Part shown: piece by piece, positions 37,886 through 46,191 of the stretch
How positions within the stretch are numbered: the first letter of the stretch is position 1
Layout of the letters: each line of letters starts with the position of its first letter
Assembly: GCF_019634845.1 (NCBI RefSeq)
Contig: NZ_JAHCAQ010000008.1
Location: 1-64,000 of the forward strand
Direction: 5' to 3'
DNA from: Dokdonella sp.
Lineage (GTDB): Bacteria; Pseudomonadota; Gammaproteobacteria; Xanthomonadales; Rhodanobacteraceae
Length of the DNA: 64,000 bases
Notes under the pieces: generated by a model
The model's input: the letters and a program-made list of their open reading frames with translations, nothing else
Told to the model about the DNA's origin: nothing
The model's database searches: none
Translations under genes and position numbers: made by a program

Positions 37886-39769
37886 ATGCCCAACCCGCTC
37901 CGCTGCTGTCTGTGGCTTCCGCTGTGGCTGTCCACCGCCGTTGGTGCCGGCACCGGTCCATCACCGACGCCGACGCCGGTGGCGATCGAGCTACGCGTCG
38001 ACGTCAGCGACATCGACCGCAACATCCAGCGCGTCGAGCAGCACATCGCGGTCGAGCCGGGCCCGCTCACCCTGCTCTATCCGCAATGGATCCCCGGCCA
38101 CCATGCGCCGACCGGCGCGATCAACCAGATCGCGGGCCTCAGCCTGCGCAGCGGTGATCGCGTGCTGCGCTGGCAACGCGATCCGACCAACATGTATGCG
38201 TTCCACGTCGACATACCGCCGGGGGCGCAGGCGCTCGACATCGAGTTCCAGTACTTCTCGCCGACCGCAGCGAACCAGGGGCGCATTGCCACCACGACGC
38301 AGATGCTGGCGCTGCAGTGGCATCGAGTCGTGCTGTATCCGGCCGGTCGGCCAGTGGCGCAGATCCCGGTGCAGGCACAGGTACGCCTGCCGACGGGCTG
38401 GTCGTTCGCGAGTGCGCTCGATGGCGCGCAACGGAGTGGCGACACGGTGCGCTTTGCGCCGACCACGCTCGAAACCCTGGTCGATTCGCCGCTGTACGCG
38501 GCACGCCATCTGCGCAGCTTCACGCTCGATGACGGCAAGGCACCGGTACGCCTGCAGGCGATGGCCGACTCGCCGGATCTGCTCCAGGCCACGCCTGCCG
38601 TGCTGGCCGCGCACAAGGCGCTCGTGAGCCAGGCTGACCGCGTGTTCGGCGCGCGTCCGTTCGCCCACTACGATTTCCTGCTCGCCACCTCGGCGCAGTT
38701 CAGCGCCATCGGCCTCGAGCACCTGCAATCGAGCGAGAACGGTCAGCCTGCCGGCTACCTGCTCGGCGAATCGCCGTTCATCGACAATGACCTGCTCGCC
38801 CACGAGTACGTGCATGCGTGGAACGGCAAGTACCGCCGCCCCGTACTGACGGCAACGCCCGACTACAACACGCCGATGCGCAACGAGTTGCTGTGGCTGT
38901 ACGAGGGACAGACCCAGTACTGGGCCTTCGTGCTGTCGGCGCGCGCCCGCCTGCGCAACGCCGAACAGACCCAGGCCGTTCTGGCCATGCTCGCCGCCAC
39001 CGCGCAGCACCGCAGCGGTCGTCGTTGGCGTGACCTGCAGGACACCGTCAACGAGGGCATCATCGAGTTCAACGACGCGCCGCAGGCTTGGGAAGACTGG
39101 CAGCGCAGCTACGATTTCTACGACGAGTCGGTGCTGCTGTGGCTCGATGTCGATGCACGCTTGCGCGAGCTGTCGGCCAATCGTCGATCGCTTGACGCGT
39201 TCGCTCGCAGCTTCTTCGCCGGCGGTCCCAGCCCACGCACGCTGTCGACCTACCGCGAAGCCGACATCGGCGCGGCCCTGACGCAACTGCACGCCGGCGA
39301 GGACTGGCCAGCCTTCCTGCGCGAGCGCCTCGATGCCCATGCCGACTACACGGCGGCGGCGCTCGCCCGCGCGGGATGGCGACTGTGCTATCGCGCCGAG
39401 CGCAACGCGGCCATCGCCGATGCCGAAGCGGCCCATGATGTCAGCGACTTCAGCTATTCACTGGGGTTGCGGATCGCCAACGCGGATGGCCGCCTCGATG
39501 CCGTGCTGTGGGACAGCCCCGCCTGGCGCGCCGGACTCGCGCGCGACACCTACCTGGTGGCCGTCAACGATACGGCCTGGAACCGGCAGCGCGTGCAACA
39601 GGCCCTGCTCGCCGCGCAGCGTGACGCGACACCGATCCGCCTGCTCGTGCGGCGTGGCGACGACTACCGCACCGTCAGCCTCGAATACCGCGACGGCCCG
39701 CGCGAGCCGTGCCTGGAGCGCATCACCGGCACACCGGATCGTCTCGGCGCGATCCTGCAGGCACGTTGA
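37886..39769 (+). CDS. M61-family (glycyl aminopeptidase) metallopeptidase with PDZ domain
   Basis: This is a 627-residue exported zinc peptidase. A signal peptide (CCLWLPLWLSTAVGAG) follows the ATG at 37886, which has GGAGG ten bases upstream. The zinc site is His306-Glu307-x-x-His310 (LLAHEYVHAWNGK) with Glu340 in NELLWLYEGQTQYW as third ligand. An N-terminal beta domain precedes it. A PDZ domain near the C-terminus (LGLRIANADGRLDAVLWDSPAWRAGL) is standard for M61. Family members have aminopeptidase activity, often on Gly/Ala substrates. Confidence 0.92.
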   Translation: MPNPLRCCLWLPLWLSTAVGAGTGPSPTPTPVAIELRVDVSDIDRNIQRVEQHIAVEPGPLTLLYPQWIPGHHAPTGAINQIAGLSLRSGDRVLRWQRDPTNMYAFHVDIPPGAQALDIEFQYFSPTAANQGRIATTTQMLALQWHRVVLYPAGRPVAQIPVQAQVRLPTGWSFASALDGAQRSGDTVRFAPTTLETLVDSPLYAARHLRSFTLDDGKAPVRLQAMADSPDLLQATPAVLAAHKALVSQADRVFGARPFAHYDFLLATSAQFSAIGLEHLQSSENGQPAGYLLGESPFIDNDLLAHEYVHAWNGKYRRPVLTATPDYNTPMRNELLWLYEGQTQYWAFVLSARARLRNAEQTQAVLAMLAATAQHRSGRRWRDLQDTVNEGIIEFNDAPQAWEDWQRSYDFYDESVLLWLDVDARLRELSANRRSLDAFARSFFAGGPSPRTLSTYREADIGAALTQLHAGEDWPAFLRERLDAHADYTAAALARAGWRLCYRAERNAAIADAEAAHDVSDFSYSLGLRIANADGRLDAVLWDSPAWRAGLARDTYLVAVNDTAWNRQRVQQALLAAQRDATPIRLLVRRGDDYRTVSLEYRDGPREPCLERITGTPDRLGAILQAR

Positions 39770-39777
39770 GGCCGCAG

Positions 39778-40656
39778 GTGCCAACGACTGCGCCATCGCC
39801 CACCGCGGGTACCGCGCGCGGCCCGCTGCTGACGCAGGCAGTGCTGGCGCCAATGCAGGATGCGGCCCGCAACGGCGCCAGCACGTGGACGGCTTCGTTC
39901 GACCTCGGCCGCAGCGAGGAGTGCGTCAGGCTTGCCACGACTGGCTGGTGTTGGCGCGGCGCCGACTATCCGTGGCCTGCTGCGCTGCGCGAGCGGACCA
40001 TCTACGCCTTCGACGGCGAGGAATTCGTCGCCATCCAGCGCTACGACCGCTCACTGATCAAGCTCGTGCCGACGCAGTGGGGCGCGCCGACCTTCGAGAT
40101 CGATGGCATCAAGATGCTGCCGAGCGCCGAGCTGTCGCCGTATGCCGACGCCCAGCGCAAGGCGGCCCTGGTGGCGCCGCGCGGCAAGGTCATCCTCGAC
40201 ACCTGCGGCGGCCTCGGCTACTTCGCCTGCGCCGCCATCGAAGCGGGCGCGACGCGCATCGTCTCGTTCGAAAAGAACGCCGACGTGCTGTGGCTGCGCA
40301 CGCTCAACCCGTGGTCGCCCGATCCATGCGACGCGGCGCTCGCCGATCGCCTGCAACTCATGCACGGTGACGTCACTGCCCACATCGGCGACCTGCCCGC
40401 CGCGTCGTTCGATGCGGTGCTGCACGATCCGCCACGTTTCGGCATCGCCGGCGAACTGTATGCGCAGGCCTTCTACGATGCCCTCGCGCGCGTGCTGCGC
40501 CCGCGAGGCCGCCTGTTCCACTACACCGGCGCGCCCAATAGCCGACGCGGTGGCCGCGACCTGCCCGGCGAAGTGGCGCGGCGGCTGACCAGGGCCGGCT
40601 TCGCCTGCGAACGCGCGCTCGACGGCGTGCTGGCGACCCGCCGCGCGCCGCGCTGA
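39778..40656 (+). CDS. Predicted class I methyltransferase (COG2521/spermidine-synthase-like fold)
   Basis: The 292-residue protein has a SAM-binding loop (VILDTCGGLGYFACAAIEAGA), an acidic ribose-binding strand (RIVSFEKNADVL) and a catalytic-site-like DAVLHDPPRFGIAGELY, resembling a small family of methyltransferases related to spermidine synthase. The GTG at 39778 has GAGG six bases upstream; a TTG overlapping the M61 stop is the alternative. It is probably co-transcribed with the M61 peptidase. The substrate is unknown. Confidence 0.75.
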   Translation: MPTTAPSPTAGTARGPLLTQAVLAPMQDAARNGASTWTASFDLGRSEECVRLATTGWCWRGADYPWPAALRERTIYAFDGEEFVAIQRYDRSLIKLVPTQWGAPTFEIDGIKMLPSAELSPYADAQRKAALVAPRGKVILDTCGGLGYFACAAIEAGATRIVSFEKNADVLWLRTLNPWSPDPCDAALADRLQLMHGDVTAHIGDLPAASFDAVLHDPPRFGIAGELYAQAFYDALARVLRPRGRLFHYTGAPNSRRGGRDLPGEVARRLTRAGFACERALDGVLATRRAPR

Positions 40657-40767
40657 GCACGGCGACGCCTTGCAGCGATGGAACGGCGGCAGCGGCGCGG
40701 CGCCTGCAATGACTGGCTGTCGACCACACGCCGCGGCAGCGTCGACCCCGCTGTCGCGCGCGCCGCT

Positions 40768-42234
40768 TCAGTCGCCGCGGCGCGCCAGCATGATTTCACC
40801 GCGCACGGGCTGGCCCACCTCCATGCGCACGGTCAAGGGTTCGCGCCGCACGTCGCTGAAACCGGCCGCGAGCAACTGCTGCTCGAGCTGATCGGGTGCG
40901 TGGCGGTAACGCCCGGTTTGCGGCGGCAACTGCGTGTCGGCGCCATCGCTGGATTCGACCGAGAACACGAAATGCCCACCCACGGCGAGGCGGTCGTGGA
41001 TGGCCGCGAACACCGGTTCGAGCCTGGCGACGTAGACGAATACGTCGGCCGCCAGCACGAGATCCCAGCGCTGCTCGCTGCCGCGCAGGAACTCGAGCAG
41101 TTCGGCTGCATGCAGCGCGCGATAGATGCCCTTGGCACGGGCCTGGGTCAGCATGCGCTCGGACAGGTCCAGGCCATCGATGTTGCGCCCCGGCGCGGCC
41201 AATTCGGCAGCCATGAGTCCGGTGCCGCAGCCCAGATCGAGGACTTCCTGCGCGCTGGTGACGCCGCTGCGTTCGAGAAACTGCGCGATCGTTTTCGGCG
41301 TGCCATAGGCCAGCGCGTCGACCAGCGTCGATTCGAAGCGCGGCGCGAAATCGTCGAACAGCTTGCGGATGTAGTCGGTCTCCACGGCCTCGGGCAAGTG
41401 ACCATCGATCGCGGCAAGAAAGTGACGGATGAACGGATTGTCGGGATCGTGCGTGGCCGCCCGTTCGTAGGCGGCGCGCGCTCCGGCCACGTCGTTGTCG
41501 CGCAGGCGCGCCTGAGCCAGCCACATCCACGTCTGCGGATCGGCCTCGAGCTTCTCCAGACGCTTGATCGCGTTGCCGGTCTGGCCCGCATTGAGCAGGG
41601 CAACGGCGTGCTCGAGTGCGACATCCAGATCGTTCGGCGCCAGCCGCAAGGCGCTCGTCGCGCTGTCGAGCGCGGCCGGGTACAAGCCCAGCGCATTGCG
41701 TGCCGACGTCAGATCGCGCCAGGCTTCGAGCAGGTCCGGCGCAGCGCCGACCACGCGCTCGAGCACCGCGATCGCCTCGCGATGCCGGTCGAGCCGGCGC
41801 AAGGCCTTGGCGCGATGCAGTTCGAGCGCAGTGTGACCCGGTGCCAGGCCCAGACCACGGTCGAACGCATGCAGTGCGTCGGCGACAGCACCACTCTCGA
41901 GCTGGGCCAGGCCCAGCGCGTTCCACGCCGCCGGCTGCTGCGGCGCCAGCTCGCTGGCCTGCCGCGCATGGCGCAGGGCGTCATCGTTGCGACCTGTCTT
42001 GCGCAACGCGATCGACAGGTTGATCGCCATGTTGGCGTTGTCGACGCGCGTCGTGCACCGCGGCTCGAGCAGATCGACCACTTCGGCGTGGCGCCCCTGC
42101 TGGAGCAGCAGCCCCGACAGCGGCAGCGCGGCGTCGATGCCGGCGGCCAGGCACTGGCGATAGCCGGCTTCGGCCTCGCCAAGATGGTTGGCGCGGTGCA
42201 GCGCAAGGCAGGATTCGAGGCGTGGGTCGGCCAT
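40768..42234 (-). CDS. TPR-repeat protein with C-terminal SAM-dependent methyltransferase
   Basis: This is a 488-residue protein. Residues 1-280 form TPR-like repeats (ALRHARQASELAPQQPAAWNALG; ALHAFDRGLGLAPGHTALELH). The C-terminal 200 residues form a methyltransferase with LDLGCGTGLMAAELA, LDLSERMLTQARAKG and LVLAADVFVYV. TPR-methyltransferase fusions of this type (COG4976-like) are common in proteobacteria, with unproven substrates; the TPRs probably bind the protein target. It is convergent with the gene upstream. Start at 42234, without a clear Shine-Dalgarno sequence. Confidence 0.85.
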   Translation of the reverse strand: MADPRLESCLALHRANHLGEAEAGYRQCLAAGIDAALPLSGLLLQQGRHAEVVDLLEPRCTTRVDNANMAINLSIALRKTGRNDDALRHARQASELAPQQPAAWNALGLAQLESGAVADALHAFDRGLGLAPGHTALELHRAKALRRLDRHREAIAVLERVVGAAPDLLEAWRDLTSARNALGLYPAALDSATSALRLAPNDLDVALEHAVALLNAGQTGNAIKRLEKLEADPQTWMWLAQARLRDNDVAGARAAYERAATHDPDNPFIRHFLAAIDGHLPEAVETDYIRKLFDDFAPRFESTLVDALAYGTPKTIAQFLERSGVTSAQEVLDLGCGTGLMAAELAAPGRNIDGLDLSERMLTQARAKGIYRALHAAELLEFLRGSEQRWDLVLAADVFVYVARLEPVFAAIHDRLAVGGHFVFSVESSDGADTQLPPQTGRYRHAPDQLEQQLLAAGFSDVRREPLTVRMEVGQPVRGEIMLARRGD

Positions 42235-42307
42235 GGGCGGTCATCTGCGGGTGGCGAGCCGCCAAGGTTAACGCATGCGCGGGGCGAACTGGCGGCGCCG
42301 CGCGCGT

Positions 42308-43225
42308 TCAGGCCCGATGGGCCAGCGCGAAATCGAGTGCGGCCCGCACCGCGGCCACCTGGGCGGCATTGCACTGCGCCGGCGTGGCCCGCGGGCTGTC
42401 GGGGTACACCTCGGTCGTCGACCGGTACGGTGCCGCGGTGATGCCGGCGCACAGACCCAGCTCGCGCAGCGCGTAGCGGATCACGCCCGGTGCGACCACG
42501 GGCGAACCGATGATCTCGTCGTTCGCATCGGCGGGCGCGATATGCGTCACCTGCCCGACCGCTGCGATGATTGCATCCTGGAACGCAGGCTGCGGTCGCT
42601 CGGTGTCATCGACCACGTAGAAACCGTCGGGGATCGTGCCGGGCTCGAAGGCCTTGCCGTCACGCGCCGCCAGTGCCGGGCGGAACTCGGTTTCGTCGCT
42701 GTCGGTGGTTTCGTGCAGGTCGATGTGCACGAGACAGTGCTGGCGCAACGGCGCCACGAGGTCCAGCAGCGCGGCCGATTCCGCGCAGGGGCTCGGTTCG
42801 CGGAACGAACGGTTGGGGTCGATCGCCTGCGGGTTCCAGCGATGGACGCGCTCATAGGCCCACGGGCTGATGCAAGGCGCGACGAGCACGTTGAGCCGCC
42901 CCGCGTAGTCGCGCAGATGGCTTTGCGCGAACTGCAGTGCGCCGTGCACGCCGCTCGTTTCGTAACCGTGCACGCCACCGGTCACCAATGCACAGGGCAG
43001 CGCCGGATCCCAGCCACGGTTGCGGATCGCATGCAGCGCGAAGCGCTGTCCGGCGTAGTCGAGCACACCATACTCACCGACCTCATGTTCGCCGCGCAGG
43101 CGTTCGATCGCAGGCACGACTTCATCGAAATAGCTGCGCTGGCGGCGCTGGCTGGCCAGCCACTGCGCGCGCTCGGCGTCGCCCCACGGCTGGCCCGGCG
43201 TTCCGATCGGGTAAAACCTGTCCAT
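42308..43225 (-). CDS. M14-family zinc peptidase / aspartoacylase-like protein
   Basis: The 305-residue protein has a zinc-binding HxxE in VTGGVHGYETSGVHGALQF, a later zinc His in VHIDLHETTDSDE, and NVLVAPCISPWAYERVHRWN before an NRSFRE block, as in M14 carboxypeptidases and the succinylglutamate desuccinylase/aspartoacylase group. I use the start at 43225, which has GGGGA nine bases upstream; the Met five codons earlier (43240) is possible. The cytoplasmic substrate is unknown. Confidence 0.8.
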   Translation of the reverse strand: MDRFYPIGTPGQPWGDAERAQWLASQRRQRSYFDEVVPAIERLRGEHEVGEYGVLDYAGQRFALHAIRNRGWDPALPCALVTGGVHGYETSGVHGALQFAQSHLRDYAGRLNVLVAPCISPWAYERVHRWNPQAIDPNRSFREPSPCAESAALLDLVAPLRQHCLVHIDLHETTDSDETEFRPALAARDGKAFEPGTIPDGFYVVDDTERPQPAFQDAIIAAVGQVTHIAPADANDEIIGSPVVAPGVIRYALRELGLCAGITAAPYRSTTEVYPDSPRATPAQCNAAQVAAVRAALDFALAHRA

Positions 43226-43338
43226 CGCGACGATCCCCATGACGACTGGCAGCGCATGACTCTAGCACTGCCGCGGCACCCGCCGTTTGCTTGCGGACGC
43301 ATTGCGCATGTCCGATGCGCAATCGCGCCAAGCCGTCA

Positions 43339-43719
43339 TCACCGCAGTGCGAGCAGCGCCTCGCGCACCACCACGGCCTGGTTCTGGGTCTCGGTGCGCG
43401 CGCCATAGACGAGCGTGAGGCGCTGTTTGCCCGCGGCCTCGAGCAGCGCGTGCAGGCGCGCCTGCTGCGCAGGCTCGGCCAGCTCGGCCATGTAGCGACG
43501 CTGGAACTCGGGCCAGCGCTCGGGCACGTGCCCGTACCAGTGGATGAGCTCGGCAGTGGGCGCGATGTCCTTGGCCCATTCATCGAGCTTGAGCACGTCC
43601 TTGCTGCGGCCGCGCGGCCAGAAATGGTCGATGAGCACGCGATAGCCGTCGTGCGGGGTCGGTTCCTCATAGGCGCGCTGCAGCACGATGTCGTGCTTGG
43701 CGGATTTTCTGGTGGCCAT
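43339..43719 (-). CDS. DUF488 (YeaO-like) protein from internal start
   Basis: The 126-residue DUF488 protein (HDGYRVLIDHFWPRGRSKD, WAKDIAPTAELIHWYGHVPERWPEFQRRY, RLTLVYGARTETQNQAVVV) would start at an ATG with AAGGAG eight bases upstream, a textbook ribosome site. In most bacteria this family is a stand-alone protein of about 120 residues. The function is unknown. The upstream UDG frame runs straight into it, so this is the downstream product of a dual-start gene or simply the C-terminal domain of the fusion. Confidence 0.65.
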   Translation of the reverse strand: MATRKSAKHDIVLQRAYEEPTPHDGYRVLIDHFWPRGRSKDVLKLDEWAKDIAPTAELIHWYGHVPERWPEFQRRYMAELAEPAQQARLHALLEAAGKQRLTLVYGARTETQNQAVVVREALLALR

Positions 43720-44358
43720 GGTCGATGCTCCTTGTACGGAAAGGTCGAGCACGGTGGCGACGCGCCGCCGCAGCAACGGCAGCAGCTCGTGCTCGAACCA
43801 GGGGTGGCGCCGGAACCACGCGGTATTGCGTGGCGATGGATGCGGCAGCGCGAGCAACGGCGACTCGCCACGCGTGAATGCAGCCACTGTCTCGGTGACG
43901 CCCAGGCGTGCGCCGTCGCCGAGGAAATGGCGCTGGGCCCAGGCGCCGATCAGCAACGTGAGCTGCACCTGCGGCAGCTGCGCCATCACGCGGTCGTGCC
44001 ACAGCGGTGCGCATTCGGGTCGCGGCGGCAGATCACCATGCGGGCCGCGTCCCGGGTAACAAAAGCCCATCGGCACGATCGCGACGCGCGCGGGGTCGTA
44101 GAACACGGCGTCGTCGACGCCGAGCCAAGCGCGCAGCCTGCGCCCGCTCGCGTCATGCCACGGGATGCCTGCCAGGTGCGCCTTGGCGCTTGGCGCCTGA
44201 CTCACGATGAGGAGCCGCGCGGTCGTGCCGGCCTGCAGCAGCGGCGCCGGGCCCAGTGGCAGGTACGGCGCGCACACCGTGCAGGCGCGGATCTTGCGCA
44301 ACAGCGTGTCGAGCCGCTCGCGCGGCAAGCGATCGTATCGGGATGTGCGAGTGGGCAC
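43339..44358 (-). CDS. Uracil-DNA-glycosylase-family protein fused in frame to DUF488
   Basis: A continuous frame of 339 codons has an N-terminal UDG-superfamily domain (COG1573 group). It contains CTVCAPYLPLGPAPLLQ, LLIVSQAPSAKAHLAGIPWHD, VAIVPMGFCYPG and ALPHPSPRNTAWFRRHPWFE, which contains the HPSxRN motif. It continues without a stop through VLDLSVQGAST into a full DUF488 domain. The GTG at 44358 is the likely start, with GGAGG upstream. UDG-family enzymes remove uracil or related bases from DNA. Whether the product is one fused protein or two depends on the internal start at 43719; both may be made. Confidence 0.7.
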   Translation of the reverse strand: MPTRTSRYDRLPRERLDTLLRKIRACTVCAPYLPLGPAPLLQAGTTARLLIVSQAPSAKAHLAGIPWHDASGRRLRAWLGVDDAVFYDPARVAIVPMGFCYPGRGPHGDLPPRPECAPLWHDRVMAQLPQVQLTLLIGAWAQRHFLGDGARLGVTETVAAFTRGESPLLALPHPSPRNTAWFRRHPWFEHELLPLLRRRVATVLDLSVQGASTMATRKSAKHDIVLQRAYEEPTPHDGYRVLIDHFWPRGRSKDVLKLDEWAKDIAPTAELIHWYGHVPERWPEFQRRYMAELAEPAQQARLHALLEAAGKQRLTLVYGARTETQNQAVVVREALLALR

Positions 44359-44536
44359 CGAATGCGGACCTCCGCCGCAGCGTGCGGGTGTGGCCGCGCA
44401 TTGGCGACGGCAACACCCGATGCGCGACAATGTGGCGTCGCCACGGCGACAACGCAATCGCCGGCTGCAACGAGGTCACTGCGGGTTCCTGCGCGTTCAT
44501 GTTGGCGCAGTGCCTGCGCTGCATACTCGCCCGGCC

Positions 44537-44707
44537 ATGATCGATCGCGATCCCGACCCGCGGCCCGTGCCGCCCGAGCGCCCGCTGCCCGGCGACTGCT
44601 GCGACAGCGGTTGCGAGTGCTGCGTGCAGGACACCTATGCCGAGGCGCTGGCCGACTACCAAGCGCGGCTGGCGCGCTGGCTGGAACGCCATCCCGACGC
44701 GGCATGA
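44537..44707 (+). CDS. Small Cys-rich oxidoreductase-like N-terminal domain protein
   Basis: This 56-residue protein has RPLPGDCCDSGCECCVQDTY, which matches the short 'oxidoreductase-like N-terminal' domain (proline-rich start, then DCCxSGCxxCVxDxY). The four to five Cys could bind metal. It lies 54 bases before fabV on the same strand. Function not established. Confidence 0.75.
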   Translation: MIDRDPDPRPVPPERPLPGDCCDSGCECCVQDTYAEALADYQARLARWLERHPDAA

Positions 44708-44761
44708 CAGCGGCGTGCGGCTGCTAGAATCCGCGGTTTCCACCACCACCGGTGACCGCCC

Positions 44762-45970
44762 TTGATCATCCAGCCCAAAGTCCGCGGCTTCATCTGCATC
44801 ACCACGCATCCACGTGGCTGCGAGCTCAACGTGCTCGATCAGATCGCGGCCACGCGCGCGCGCGGCGTGCGCCACGACGGCCCGAAGAACGTGCTCGTGA
44901 TCGGCGCCTCGACCGGCTATGGCCTGGCCGCACGCATCAGCGCCGCGTTCGGCTTCGGCGCGAACACGCTCGGCGTGTTCTTCGAAAAGCCCGGCACCGC
45001 GAGCAAACCCGGCAGCGCCGGCTGGTACAACTCGGCAGCGTTCGATCGCGCCGCCAAGGCCGCGGGCCTGTACAGCCGCTCGATCAACGGCGACGCCTTC
45101 TCCGACGCCGCGCGCGACAAGGTCATCGACCTCATCCGCAACGAGATGGGCGGCAAGGTCGACCTCGTCGTGTATTCGCTCGCCGCGCCGGCACGCAAGA
45201 TGCCCGGCAGCGGCGAAGTCAGGCGCTCGGCGCTCAAGCCGATCGGCAGCGCCTACACCTCGACCGCGATCGACACCAACAAGGACACGATCGTGACGGC
45301 CACGATCGAAGCCGCCACCGAAGCGGAGATCGACGACACCGTCGCGGTCATGGGCGGTCAGGACTGGGAACTGTGGATCGACGCCCTCGATCGCGCCGGA
45401 GTGCTCGCCGCGAACGCACGCACGGTCGCCTTCAGCTACATCGGCACCGAGATCACCTGGCCGATCTACTGGCACGGTGCCCTCGGCCGCGCCAAGGCCG
45501 ATCTCGACGCGACTGCGCGCCGGCTCGATGCGCGGCTGGCGACTCATGGCGGCCACGCCAACGTGGCCGTCCTCAAGTCGGTCATCACCCAGGCCAGCGC
45601 GGCGATTCCGGCGATGCCGCTCTACATCGCACTGGTATTCAAGGTGATGAAGGAAAAGGGCCTGCACGAAGGCACGATCGACCAGCTCGATCGGCTGCTG
45701 CGCGAGCGCCTGTACCGTGCCGATGGAACGCCGCCGGCGCTCGACGACGAGCAGCGGCTGCGCCTCGACGACTGGGAACTGCGCGACGACGTGCAGCAGG
45801 CCTGCAAGGACCTATGGCCGCAGGTGACGACCGCCAACCTGTTCGAACTGAGCGACTACGCGAACTACAAGCGCGATTTCCTGCGCCTGTTCGGCTTCGC
45901 GCGCGATGATGTCGACTACGCCGCCGACGTCGATCCCGAAGTCGGCTTCGACTGCATCGAACTGGGCTGA
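44762..45970 (+). CDS. fabV: Enoyl-[acyl-carrier-protein] reductase FabV
   Basis: This 402-residue NADH-dependent enoyl-ACP reductase catalyses the last step of fatty-acid elongation. The start is TTG at 44762, giving the family-typical [17 protein letters not shown]. The NADH loop is [16 protein letters not shown], and the active site Tyr236-x8-Lys245 ([10 protein letters not shown]) is the FabV form of the SDR motif. FabV makes cells insensitive to triclosan in species that use it. TAGAAT at 44725-44730 may be its -10 box. Confidence 0.96.
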   Translation: MIIQPKVRGFICITTHPRGCELNVLDQIAATRARGVRHDGPKNVLVIGASTGYGLAARISAAFGFGANTLGVFFEKPGTASKPGSAGWYNSAAFDRAAKAAGLYSRSINGDAFSDAARDKVIDLIRNEMGGKVDLVVYSLAAPARKMPGSGEVRRSALKPIGSAYTSTAIDTNKDTIVTATIEAATEAEIDDTVAVMGGQDWELWIDALDRAGVLAANARTVAFSYIGTEITWPIYWHGALGRAKADLDATARRLDARLATHGGHANVAVLKSVITQASAAIPAMPLYIALVFKVMKEKGLHEGTIDQLDRLLRERLYRADGTPPALDDEQRLRLDDWELRDDVQQACKDLWPQVTTANLFELSDYANYKRDFLRLFGFARDDVDYAADVDPEVGFDCIELG

Positions 45971-45996
45971 TCGCCCCTCGCCGCCGCTACGCGCGC

Positions 45997-46014
45997 CGCC
46001 GGCCGCAGCCGGCG
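45997..46014. terminator. Possible hairpin between convergent genes
   Basis: A 7-bp stem CGCCGGC/GCCGGCG with loop CGCA lies 26 bases after the fabV stop, between convergent genes. There is no T-run on either strand, so it is a weak terminator candidate. Confidence 0.3.
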
Positions 46015-46191
46015 CCGAGCGCAGCGCCATCCACTGCCCTGTCCCACTGCGCTCGGCGGGAATCACCACCGGATGACTCCCGCCGCTGCGTGCGGCACCT
46101 GCGCTCGTGCGTCGTGCCACTGCAAGGTCTTGCCGAGCCCGCACAAGCGGCCATCCGTGGCCGTTGTCGCGCGCTCCCTGCCGCTGGCACG

